Assembly (NCBI GenBank): GCA_009733775.1
Contig: WOGZ01000543.1
Span: 1 to 16,167, forward strand
DNA from: Alectoria sarmentosa
Lineage: Eukaryota; Ascomycota; Lecanoromycetes; Lecanorales; Parmeliaceae
Length of the DNA: 16,167 bases
Direction of reading: 5' to 3'
A model generated the notes under the pieces. It worked only from the letters and a program-made list of their open reading frames with translations, did no database searches and had not been told where the DNA came from. This document shows, piece by piece, positions 8,282 through 16,167 of this stretch; within the stretch, counting starts at the first letter, position 1, and each line of letters starts with the position of its first letter. A program made the translations under genes and the position numbers.

Positions 8282-9159
8282 ATCGCATTTCGCTTTAATA
8301 TAATAATGTTTTTTGCAATAAATACAATATTTAACGAGCTTTTAAATGATTTTATTATTAAAATCAAATATAACGTTTTTTTAAAATTTAATAATAATAA
8401 TATGTTTTAAAATTGAAACGACAAAATAAAAAAAACGTTGAACGATAAACGGAAAAATAAATTTTTGACATTTAAAAAAAAGATTAATCATCATTTAAAT
8501 GAATCAAATAATAACGTATTTTAATGAATAAATTATTTCGATATTAACATTATTTATAAATTTATGATTTTGAATATAATGAATAAAATAAACGTTATTC
8601 GCTTTATTCAAATTTATATAAAAAAAAAAAAAAAAAAAAATTGATTTTCAATTTTAATTTAAATGATAAATTAATAATGTTATTATAAATGTTTTTAAAA
8701 CGAGTAACAAAGTCAATTGCATTTTTGTATTAATTAAAATTCAATTTAAATAATTAACGATATAAATCATTAAATGTATCAAAGTTTTTAAATTTATTAT
8801 TTTTATAAATAACATTTCATAAAACGTGCGCATTGATCTCATCTTTATGATTCATAAACAAATTATTTTCAAAACGATTCTTGATAATATTGATGTAAAA
8901 TTCATATCTCAAATTTCATTTAATTCGCTTTTTTTCGACGATATCAATTATTATCGTAAATTCATATAAGGTTTTTAAAAATGATAAATATAACGAAAAT
9001 CTCACTTTGTTTCATTTTGATAAACTTGATAAAACGTTACGACGTAAAAAATTGTCGCATCTTTTAAAATTATATTTGAAAATTTTCAAATCCTTCAAGC
9101 TTTTTGATATAAAGCGAAAAATCGTTATTGAATTTTACGTCGATGATTTTTTCGAACAT
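8282..9159 (-). pseudogene. Copia gag with zinc knuckle (decayed)
   Basis: A start at 9159 gives MFEKIIDVKFNNDFSLYIKK followed by LEGFENFQI*F*KMRQF, fitting the N-terminal gag pattern in which Trp precedes a basic helix. Further on NAIDFVTRFKNIYNNIINL, then HYIQNHKFIN and YSLKYVII*FI, resemble the UBN2-type gag core. The knuckle at 8282-8332 reads CIYCKKHYYIKAKC, a CX2CX4HX4C pattern with the His changed to Tyr, a single CAT-to-TAT transition. A homopolymer at 8620-8640 shifts the frame by one. The start codon choice is tentative. Confidence 0.8.
8620..8640. repeat. Run of 21 A inside gag
   Basis: Reads as poly-Phe on the coding strand. Reading frames on the two sides differ by one base, so its length has probably changed by slippage after the element died. 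Confidence 0.85.
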
Positions 9160-9650
9160 TTTGATAATGATTTTAATATGTTATTAAAAATATAAAAAGT
9201 TTGAATATTGATAAAAGAATTGAATTCAATAAATTGAATGATAATTTCAAAAAAATTCTCGTTGTTAATTGATTTGAGAAAAGATTCACGAATAAAGATA
9301 TCGAGAATTATAATATTATTAAACAAATAAATAAATACGTAATCGCGCTCTTTATTTTCCGAGCGCGTTTTGAATTAATGATAAATTTTGTTTAATATTT
9401 GATTATAAAAAAAAAAGTCGCGTTCAAAAATGCGTTTTATTAATCGAGCTCTTTTGAATTGAGCTCGAAACTCTTTTCAAAAGATATTTAAAAATATAAT
9501 AAACGTGAAATTATGAAAACGTTTAAATTTATTTTAATTTATAAAAGGAGAAAAAAAATGTTTAAAACGTTTAAATTTGTTTCGACGGGAAATGTGATTA
9601 ATAAATATAATTGAATCTTTTAATGCTTGAGAGTCAAAATTAAAAAGAAT
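9160..9650. other. 5' flank of the minus-strand copia; LTR expected but not defined
   Basis: Lies upstream of gag on the minus strand, where the 5' LTR and primer-binding site should lie. It ends exactly where repeat A copy 2 starts, a natural place for an element boundary. It has a GAGCTC-containing inverted pair near 9445-9466 and a TATAAAAGGAG stretch near 9540. I could not align it with 4191-4521, and no tRNA-like primer site is visible. Confidence 0.4.
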
Positions 9651-9790
9651 ATTCTGTCAAAATATGAAGTAAAACACTTAGTTATATTGCTCTAAAAGTG
9701 TTATAAAAGAAAAAGGGATTTATGTACGAGCGCACTAATGTGCGCACGTAACCGTCAAAATTTAACGTTACATAATCCGAATTTCAACAC
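9651..9790 (+). repeat. Repeat A, copy 2 (left inverted end)
   Basis: Matches 2551-2689 with the same landmarks (TTATATTGCTCTAAAAGTG, GCGCAC-TAAT-GTGCGC, end CCGAATTTCAAC). Compared with copy 1 it lacks the outer ~25 bases, which are cut off at 9650 by the copia flank. The GGTCACATGACC motif has decayed here. Together with the inverted copy at 10567-10715 it brackets the tandem array and repeat B. Confidence 0.82.
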
Positions 9791-9836
9791 TTTTTTTCGC
9801 TCGCATCTTTTTAAATTTAAATTTCAAATTATAAAA

Positions 9837-10045
9837 ATGAAAATTAACGTTAAATAATAAAAATGAATTAGAATATTAAATTGTAATCGTGAAAAATCAG
9901 CGTTGAATAACAAAAGTGAATCGTAATGTCGGATTATAATCGTGAAAATTAACGTCGAGTAACAAAAGTGAACCGTAACGTCGGGTTATAATCGTGAAAA
10001 TTAACGTCGGGTAGCAAAAGTGAACCGTAACGTCGGATTATAAAG
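9837..10045 (+). repeat. 26/52-bp tandem array
   Basis: Eight consecutive ~26-base units beginning (G/A)TGAA. They alternate between two types, giving a 52-base higher period: one type ends TAACAAAA or TAGCAAAA, the other ends TTATAATC. The centre of each carries TAACGTCGGGT or a mutated form. Units at the left are far more decayed (AACGTTAAATA) than those at the right (AACGTCGGGTA). One unit is 27 bases. Confidence 0.88.
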
Positions 10046-10085
10046 GTGAAATCATCTCATATTTTCTTATCACCCTTTATACCCC

Positions 10086-10566
10086 CTAAAGCACCCAAAT
10101 TTCAAAATACGAGATTCGAAACTCGCGATATTCAAAATTAAATAAAAATAATGAAAATTCGAAAAAAAGTCGAAATCTGAAAATAATTATATCTTTTTGA
10201 ACATATTCGTCACGATAATATATAAAAAAAAATCCACTTTTCGACGAAAAATCGGTTTTTAACAAATTTATTTTCAATTCATCTGATGTATATCAAAAAT
10301 CGAATAACATATAATTAATGAATATATGTGAAAATAAATTTTTCGATTGAACGAAATGTTTCGAATTGTATATGCATATATGCGATCGATCGCAAGATTT
10401 ATAAAAGTCGTTTTAAGATACTAATGCTTGATAATAATGATTAATAGAGTATATATAAATTACGATCGATACATTGCGAAAGTAATGATGATAATAATAA
10501 CGATAATAGCGTTTAAAAACATGAATATAATAACTATGATAACGCTTAAAAGCATAAACATGATTG
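10086..10566 (+). repeat. Repeat B, copy 2
   Basis: The more mutated counterpart of 3685-4190. Shared landmarks include GAGATTCGAAACTCGCG, CATATTCGTCACGATAAT, TCAAAAATCGAATAACAT, and GCGATCGATCGCAAG followed by a DNA segment rich in ATAATGAT. It lies between the tandem array and the inverted A copy, whereas copy 1 of B lies next to an LTR-like segment. Confidence 0.8.
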
Positions 10567-10715
10567 TCGAAATTCAGGTCACGTGATAGGTCACGTGACA
10601 CGAACGCATGCGCTCATAGCATAAATCGCACTTTCCTTCACAGCACTCTTAAATTAATACAATTAAATGTTTTACATCATATTTTCATAAGTTATGAGTT
10701 CGGATTTGCCCGACG
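10567..10715 (-). repeat. Repeat A, copy 3, inverted (right end)
   Basis: The reverse complement of repeat A: it reads from a GTCGAAATTCAGGTCACGTGA end through CGCATGCGCTC, ATAAATCGCAC and AATTAAATGTTTTA to TTATGAGTTCGG. The sequence continues into repeat C without a break, as does the reverse complement of the 2410-2689 region. It keeps CC and GG words, so it is lightly mutated. It forms the right arm opposite 9651-9790. Confidence 0.78.
10577..10598. promoter_or_regulatory. Two GGTCACGTGA boxes
   Basis: Two identical 10-base copies at 10577-10586 and 10589-10598, each with the palindrome CACGTG that bHLH proteins of the Cbf1/USF type bind. Copy 1 of repeat A has related CACGTG and GGTCACATGACC words. 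Any binding is inference. Confidence 0.4.
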
Positions 10716-10730
10716 ATCGTTACAAACATG

Positions 10731-11436
10731 ATCTATTTATTGATTATTACGATTATAATTGTTTTCAAACATTTTATACTCATCCCAATAAGGCAGTCAA
10801 TTATAAAAATCTTCATTTAATCAATTTCCTTAAGATGAGCAATTTTCATTTACAAAATGATCTTTGAATTTAAGCGATCATAATTCGAAATTCGGAAATT
10901 AAAGCCTCTCAACCCTCGACGAGCCGAAATTATTCATTTTTAATCGAGGTCGCATATGATTATGCGATCGAATCATGATAAAATCTTTATAACATTATCA
11001 ATTTTTCTGCGTGAAACACATTAAATAAATAAAAAAAAAGCGTCTTTATTTTTATGACATTTTATTAAATTAATGATTTATATTCTCAACGATGTATCGA
11101 GTCAATGAAACAAATTGAAACAAATTGAATAATTAAATATCAACATCATTATCAATTTGATTATCGTTTAAAACAACTCAAAATTGATTTCATTATCATT
11201 CAAACGTTTATAAACCTATTTGAAATCAAAAATAACAAACTTTATATGTTAAAATTAACGTTTTGATCTTAAAAACCTCTTAAAAAAAGATTGAGATCTT
11301 ATCATCGAATTCTTCATCCGTTATCAACAACATTTTATTATCATAATTATAAAATCTAATCAATCTCAATCTCATGATGACAATCATCAAAATGAATATT
11401 TTGAATCCGAATTTTTAATTGAATAATATAAAAAGA
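10731..11436 (+). repeat. Repeat C, copy 2
   Basis: Aligns with 2691-3388 throughout. It retains more CC/GG words than copy 1 (for example CTCAACCCTCGACGAGCCG) but has lost several CpG sites that copy 1 keeps. After the common end TTGAATAATATAAAAAG it continues with AATACGAATTCTTC, which gives the sequence without the LTR-like insertion seen at 3389. Confidence 0.85.
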
Positions 11437-11717
11437 ATACGAATTCTTCAAAAAGATTTACACATCTATAATTACATTTAATATAATCTTAATTAAATTC
11501 AATTTTTATTATCAAATTCAAAATCAAATTCTTTATATCATTAACATCATTTTATTATAATATTATCATTCAAATTTATTATTAATTCTCATATAAATAT
11601 TTCTCATTATTATTATAAAATCTTAAAACACAACGATAATAATTGATTAATATCAATAAAGATTTAAACAACTCTGACGAAAATTAACAAAGCATTTATT
11701 TTATTCTTTTCACATTA

Positions 11718-11906
11718 TCATCGTGCGATAACGATTTTGAAATTAACGAGAAATCATTTGACGTCTTAAATGCTATTGAAATCTTTAATTTACGCGCTAA
11801 AGGCAAACGACCTCGTTTATCAACTCTCTTTAAAACATTCGAATCATTCTTTAAATCGTTATCAAATTCATTTATTTCGATATTTTTTCAAAACGATAAT
11901 TCTTAA
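11718..11906 (+). pseudogene. Unrecognised open stretch, lightly mutated
   Basis: A frame of 63 codons from TCA at 11718 to TAA at 11904-11906 includes FDVLNAIEIFNLRAKGKRPR and RLSTLFKTFESFFKSL. Charged and Gly/Pro residues survive better than elsewhere. It has no methionine start of its own. It may be the N-terminal part of the copia gag or of another element; I do not recognise it. Confidence 0.35.
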
Positions 11907-13152
11907 ATCAATATTCTTAAATTATCTTTAATCGTAATAAAAGAATCCTCGCCTTCATTACTTTCATTATTATTATTAATCTTTTATATTTCTTTATTTA
12001 TCTCTCTCGATATCGATAATTGAATTCAACGTTTAAAATGTTATTAAAAATATCTTTATAAATGATAAAGGCAACTTTTCTTTGACTTTCATTATTATTT
12101 TGAAATTTATTATTAAATATATCAAATAAAGCGAAAATATCAACGATTGATTAATATTAAACAATCTTTAATTTTTCATTAACATCATTAAGTTTAAAAT
12201 TTATGTGATTATTCATTAATATTTTAATTATATTAATCGTTAATTTATTAAAAAACATAATAAGAATTCTCAAATTATATTAAACGTTATCGATATTTAT
12301 TATAAATTTATAAATTTTAAACTTTATATCGAGCTTATACGTTAATTACACAATATCAACATTAATTTCAAAAAAGGCGTTCGTCAATACAAATTTTTTT
12401 TTCGTAAGATCAATGTCGAAATCGTTAATTTAAATGATTTATTATCATTATTGAAATTTTATTTCATTCAACTCTTTTTCATAAAATTCGATAAAATTTA
12501 TAATGTCTTTATAATAATTTACATTTAAATTTATATGCTTTATGATTTTGAAATAATTAAATTCAATTTAATTATTTATAACGTAATAAACGAAAAACGT
12601 TATATGCTCGCAATCAAAAAAGATAATGTTATTATATTCGCTTATCGCAATGATAAAGATAAATAATTCGTTAAAAACGATTTCGACGATTCTGATTTTA
12701 TCAATCGCGAAATTTATATTTTTTGCAAAACCGTTAATCGCAAATTTAAACATTCTCTCATTAAATATTAAATCAAATTTTTATATTTAAAATCTAAAAA
12801 ATTCATGAGTGAAAAAAAAAAAAAGAAAACATAAATTGATGTTATTTATATGAGCATTAATGTTTCAAATGTTAAACGCAAACGTATCGAAAAAGCGTTA
12901 TTTAACGACTCCGTTTCAGGGAAAAATAATTATCTCAACGTCAATATAACGTATACTTCAAAAAAGAACGATTATTTTCATATTTATATGATATTCCTAA
13001 ACGAATTAAACGATTAAAATCATTTGAATTTCATTTCAAATGATTTTAACATTTTGAATATAATTAATTAAGCAAATCAAAATAAAAATAAAAATTTTAT
13101 CAATTTAATAATAAATCCGAACCTGAATAAAAGTTTATTATTCGTCAAATTT
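11907..13152 (+). pseudogene. Presumed gag region of the plus-strand copia (unrecognised)
   Basis: By spacing from the protease this should be gag. A frame from about 12424 to 12790 is open except for three stops and reads EKRYMLAIKKDNVIIFAYRN, then FVKNDFDDSDFINREIYIFC and KTVNRKFKHSL. This is coherent protein-like sequence, but I cannot name a domain in it. A clear zinc knuckle was not found. The assignment rests on position only. Confidence 0.4.
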
Positions 13153-13480
13153 ATGAATCTCGATATTCGAATTGTGATAAATTTTAATTGCATTCGCTAT
13201 TCCTTTATCGATCATTTAATATTTATCATTTATATCAAAATTCAATTTCGATTTATCAAAAACATTAAAAACGTTAAAATTCAATCTTTTATTTATGATA
13301 TCATTAATTTTAATTGCAATGTCAATGACAAACGCGTTATTTTAACGATTTTCAATATCTTACACATGTTCGATATGAGCGTCAATCTTTTATCGATTAA
13401 AAAACTTTTAAATGTTGACATTGAAATCGTCTTTCATAAGAAAGATTATGCTCTAATTTAAAATAATATCATATTAATCA
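13153..13480 (+). pseudogene. Copia protease and following segment (decayed)
   Basis: IVINFNCIRYSFIDHLIF matches the retropepsin start (LLDSGCTRHLTGDRSLF in related elements), with the catalytic Asp-Ser-Gly changed to Asn-Phe-Asn by transitions. It continues with NVKIQSFIYD and NCNVNDKRVILTIFNILHMF, then DMSVNLLSIKKLLN, matching DMGVNLLSVKKLL at the domain end. The frame is intact up to the stop at 13461 and homology continues a little beyond. Confidence 0.88.
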
Positions 13481-13559
13481 ATACGCGAAATTGCGATTTA
13501 TTCTTTTTAAATCTTTGAAAAAACAATAATATTTTAATCGTTTATAACGTTTTTTCAAA

Positions 13560-14480
13560 TTCAATTTATTAATTATAATATGCTCGAATAAATCATTTAA
13601 ATTAATAAAATTTTAATAAACTTTTCAATATCATTATAAATGTGAATTTTTTCAAAAACATTATCGAGAAATACATTTGCGAATGTTATATAATGAATCG
13701 TCAAAAAATTACTTTTCATAATAATCTCACAGCGCTCGATATTTTATCGAACGAATTTATTCATAACAATCTTATTAAATCTTTAATTCTTATTGATTTC
13801 AACGATTATAAATATTTTATAACATTCAAAAATAATTTCATTTATTATTTTAAAATTTATTATATTCATCATAAAAATAAGATCTTCATTATATTTTTAC
13901 ATTTTAAAATTTATTTAAAATCTCGCGATTATCGAATTAATCGTATTCATTTCGATAATGAAAATGAATATATCAATAAAGTCTTTCTTAAATACCTCGC
14001 TCAAACGAACATTAAACAAAAATTCATTATTATAAATAATTTCGAAATGAATAAAACCGTCGAGCGATTTGATCAAATTTTGATAAATAAAATTTATTCA
14101 ATTTTATTAAATTTCAATTTCAACAAATTTTTTTGATTTGAAATAATAATTATAATTAATTATTTAACGATGCGTTTTCTTAATATTAAAATCATCATCA
14201 CATTTTTCGAAATCTTTTATCATCATAAATCTATTTTTTTTCATTTACGTATCATTAATTTCATCGTTTACGTCTTTAAACGAATTTAAAAAAAGTTTAT
14301 AAATAAAAGCGAGAAATGTATCCTTTTAAATTATAAAAACGAATTCATTTTTCATCTTTATAATTTAATCAAAAAAAAATTTACATTAACGATATACATT
14401 TCATCGAAAAATGTTCACATTTCATAAATTTCGAAAAGAAAATTAAAATTCACGAACTTTCAAATAAATATTAACGTTTT
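13560..14480 (+). pseudogene. Copia GAG-pre-integrase and integrase (decayed)
   Basis: *YARINHLN at about 13577 matches WHARMGHL. CECYIMNRQKITFHNN matches the Cys segment before the core. The core includes YFITFKNNFIYYF, IHFDNENEY for LRSDNGGEY, and EMNKTVERFDQILINKI for the NGVAER block. After a Trp-to-stop change at 14134-14136 the same frame goes on with NYLTMRFLN, FYHHKSIFFHLRIINF, KSEKCILLNYKNEFIFHLYN and TIYISSKNVH, the copia integrase C-terminal region. All of it stays in one frame. Confidence 0.93.
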
Positions 14481-14944
14481 TTTATATTAATATTTATTAC
14501 GAAAAAAACATTAAATAAACAACGTATTATTATATTATTAAACATTAAATCTATAATTTCAATTAAATCGTCAAATCGATTATCGTCAATGAATATTTCA
14601 TCGTCAATCATTAATCGTCCTTAAAAATTTCATTTTATCGTTATTACAATGCGTGTATTTATAACATTTATTAAATTTATTATATTAATCGCCAGACCTA
14701 TTATCATTTTCCCTTTATCAATATTTTCGAAATTTATTAAAATGAAAATTATACGAGAACATTTCAAATATGAAATTATTTAAAAAATATTTAATAATCA
14801 TAAAAATCTCATTATTTCGAATTTTTATAATTTATTATTTGATTTTTTAACGAAAACTTTCGTTGTCTTTATTCTTTTTGCGAATCATATTAATAAATTT
14901 AACATCTTCGAATCTATAATTTACGAATAAACGATTTTTAATAA
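14481..14944 (+). other. Variable linker between integrase and reverse transcriptase
   Basis: Low-complexity AT-rich stretch where copia polyproteins are poorly conserved. A change of frame between integrase and reverse transcriptase falls somewhere here, so at least one small insertion or deletion is present. CC/GG words survive in CGCCAGACC and TTTCCC near 14690-14712, showing uneven mutation. Confidence 0.5.
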
Positions 14945-15656
14945 TTTATTTCATACAAATTAAAAAATTAACATACGAGATGAATATAAATTTTTTATAA
15001 ATAATAACATTTAATGTCTTATTTAAACGCTTTTAAAAACTTATATCTTTTAAAATCGTTAAATTTATATCATAAAGCGAAATCTCAAAAAGAAAATTAT
15101 TCATTATAAAACACATTAAATTATTTAAAGATTCGAATAATAAAAGAGTTATAATTATCATAATATTTTCGCATTAATGATAAAATTCATAAATTATAAG
15201 ATTATTTTTACGTTTATAACGATTATAAATTAAAACGTGAAATAAATAAACGTCAAAATCGTTTTTCTTTATAACGATATTCAAGAGAATATTTATATAT
15301 AACAATTTAAAGACTTTAATAAAAACAATATCAAGGTTTACAAATTGAATAAGACTTTTTATAACTTAAAACAATTTTTCAAAATTTGATATCAACATTT
15401 TTCGACTTATATAAAAAAATTAAATCTCAATCTCATCGAATCGAATGATAATGTGTTTATAAATCCCAAAAAAAAAATCATTATGACGCTTTATGTCGAT
15501 GATGTTTTGATCATAAATCGCAATAAAGTCATTATTAAACGAATCAAAAATGTCTTAAACGTCAAATTTCATATATCAAATTTGAAATTATGCGTTTTTT
15601 ATTTGAATATGATCGTCAAAAGAAATCGTTATAATAACATCATTCATTTGAAATAA
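14945..15656 (+). pseudogene. Copia reverse transcriptase with intact YVDD (decayed)
   Basis: One frame, interrupted only by stops, reads INIRDEYKFFINNNI* for AMRDEYKSLINNNTW, then R*IYIIKRNLKKKIIHYK for KWVYKIKR...YKARW, then *NVKxINVKIVFLYNDIQE for QMDVKTAFLYGDIQE. Next are KVYKLNKTFYNLKQFFKI*Y and NDNVFINPKKK, with the catalytic LYVDDVLII intact near 15490-15515. It ends with VKFHISNLKLCVFYLNMIVK for AKFHMSDLGPCAFYLGMTVK. Stops sit at expected Trp and Gln codons. Confidence 0.93.
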
Positions 15657-16167
15657 AAAACGTATATCACACATTTTTTCAATCATTTCAAATGCTGAAA
15701 TCTCATCTTTGTTAATACATTATTCGAAATTAATCGCAAATTAACGCTCGTCGAAAAAGATTACGTGATCTTCAAAAAATTTTATAAAAAATATTAATTC
15801 GTTATAAATTCTTTCATATACGTTATGTTGAAAATTTATCTCGATATCGTTTATATTATTTCTTTAATCAATCGATATTTAATTAATTTTATTTTAACGC
15901 ATTAAAATGCGATTATTCGAATCTTTCAATATTTTAAAAACACGATACATTACGAACTTATATATAAAAACTCTTTAAAAGATTTATTCGATTATATTAA
16001 TTTTAATTAAATTAAAAACTCAATTCGAAAATCCATTTTCGATTATTTATTTAATTTAAATAACGATATTATTAATTAATTAAATAAACGATAAATCATT
16101 ATAACATTATTCATTTATAAAATAAAATATATCGATTAAACGCAAATTATTAAAAAAATTATTTGAT
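15657..16167 (+). pseudogene. Copia RNase H, truncated at the window end (decayed)
   Basis: Continues in the reverse transcriptase frame. TYITHFFNHFK, then YVML, DIVYIISLINRYLINF, HxNAIIRIFQYFKN (x is a stop for Trp), KNSLKDLFDYINFN* for SLKDLFGYTDADW, IRKSIFDYLFNLNN for RRSTSGYLFNLGN, and YKIKYID*TQIIKKII* for CEAEYMGQTQATKEAIW. The catalytic Asp of GYTDxDW has become Asn. The domain end and the 3' LTR are outside the window. Confidence 0.92.

Larger units (their letters stand above)
4522..9159 (-). mobile_element. Decayed Ty1/copia retrotransposon (coding part), minus strand
   Basis: Reading the minus strand from 9159 to 4522 gives the full copia order: gag with zinc knuckle, a protease region, GAG-pre-integrase, integrase core, reverse transcriptase and RNase H. 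The length of about 4.5 kb without the LTR inserted at 5235-5388 fits a fungal copia polyprotein. The frame is largely preserved. Stops fall where Trp or Gln is expected, as in *YARMSYL for WHARMGHL. Apparent single-base frame changes occur at the poly-A run near 8620-8640 and near 5725. It cannot encode active protein. The residue pattern differs from the plus-strand copia at 11437 onward, so they are different lineages. Confidence 0.92.
11437..16167 (+). mobile_element. Decayed Ty1/copia retrotransposon, plus strand, cut by the window edge
   Basis: A second copia in opposite orientation to the first. Protease, GAG-pre-integrase, integrase, reverse transcriptase and RNase H are recognisable in order from 13153 to the end, where the RNase H domain is truncated. 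Gag should start near 11850 by comparison with the minus-strand element, so the left limit is approximate. No 5' LTR was found. Stops again fall at Trp and Gln positions, and CC/GG is almost absent. Confidence 0.9.

Noticed and set aside
8111..8410. Hydrophobic plus-strand open frame rich in Ile and Val, looking like a membrane protein
   Set aside because: It is the complement of the Asn/Asp-rich gag tail and zinc knuckle on the minus strand; the ATT/ATC microsatellite produces the Ile/Val run.
9837..10045. CRISPR-like array
   Set aside because: The units are contiguous with no unique spacers and alternate as a 52-base dimer. The context is eukaryotic retroelements.
10731..11436. Repeat C copy 2 as the 5' LTR of the plus-strand copia
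   Set aside because: It has no clear TG...CA ends, copy 1 is not next to a copia of that lineage, and about 700 bp is long for this group. It cannot be excluded without the 3' LTR outside the window.
12718..12762. Zinc knuckle in the plus-strand gag (Y-IF-C-KTVN-R-KFKH-S)
   Set aside because: The spacing fits CX2CX4HX4C but only one of four ligands is present, and His to Arg is not explained by C-to-T or G-to-A change.

Overview
This is a very AT-rich, gene-poor stretch of what is most likely a filamentous fungal (probably ascomycete) nuclear genome. No intact host gene is visible. Two decayed Ty1/copia retrotransposons of fungal type carry a dense load of C-to-T and G-to-A changes in the style of repeat-induced point mutation (RIP). 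Only the first ~235 bases and a few short islands (about 3389-3900, 5235-5388, parts of 9900-10100 and 10570-10720) have ordinary base composition. The fungal assignment is an inference from the copia type and the mutation pattern.

Layout. 1-235 is the edge of a normal-composition region with a small hairpin and a tandem repeat. 236-2400 is hypermutated DNA in which I recognise no domain. 2410-4190 is a patchwork of repeats: an inverted C fragment, repeat A (copy 1), repeat C (copy 1), an LTR-like segment, then repeat B (copy 1). 4522-9159 on the minus strand is a near full-length copia polyprotein in the order gag, protease region, integrase, reverse transcriptase, RNase H. It can be read almost continuously, with stop codons where Trp and Gln would be expected. 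A clean solo LTR with a perfect 5-bp target duplication (AAATA) sits inside it at 5235-5388. Removing the LTR and one target copy rejoins the copia reading frame, so the LTR arrived later.

9651-11436 is a second patchwork of the same repeats in another order: A (copy 2), a 26/52-bp tandem array, B (copy 2), A inverted (copy 3), C (copy 2). The two opposing A copies make this look like a non-autonomous element with ~140-bp inverted ends. From about 11437 to the right edge lies a second copia of a different lineage, on the plus strand, with protease, integrase, reverse transcriptase (YVDD intact) and a truncated RNase H.

The surviving sequence has an unusual signature. CpG is plentiful while CC/GG and TAG/CTA are nearly absent, whereas classical Neurospora-type RIP mainly depletes CpA. 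Paired copies of repeats A, B and C allow the mutation direction and context to be read directly. Nothing here codes for an intact protein. The region's interest lies in its mutation history, the shuffled repeats and the late clean LTR.
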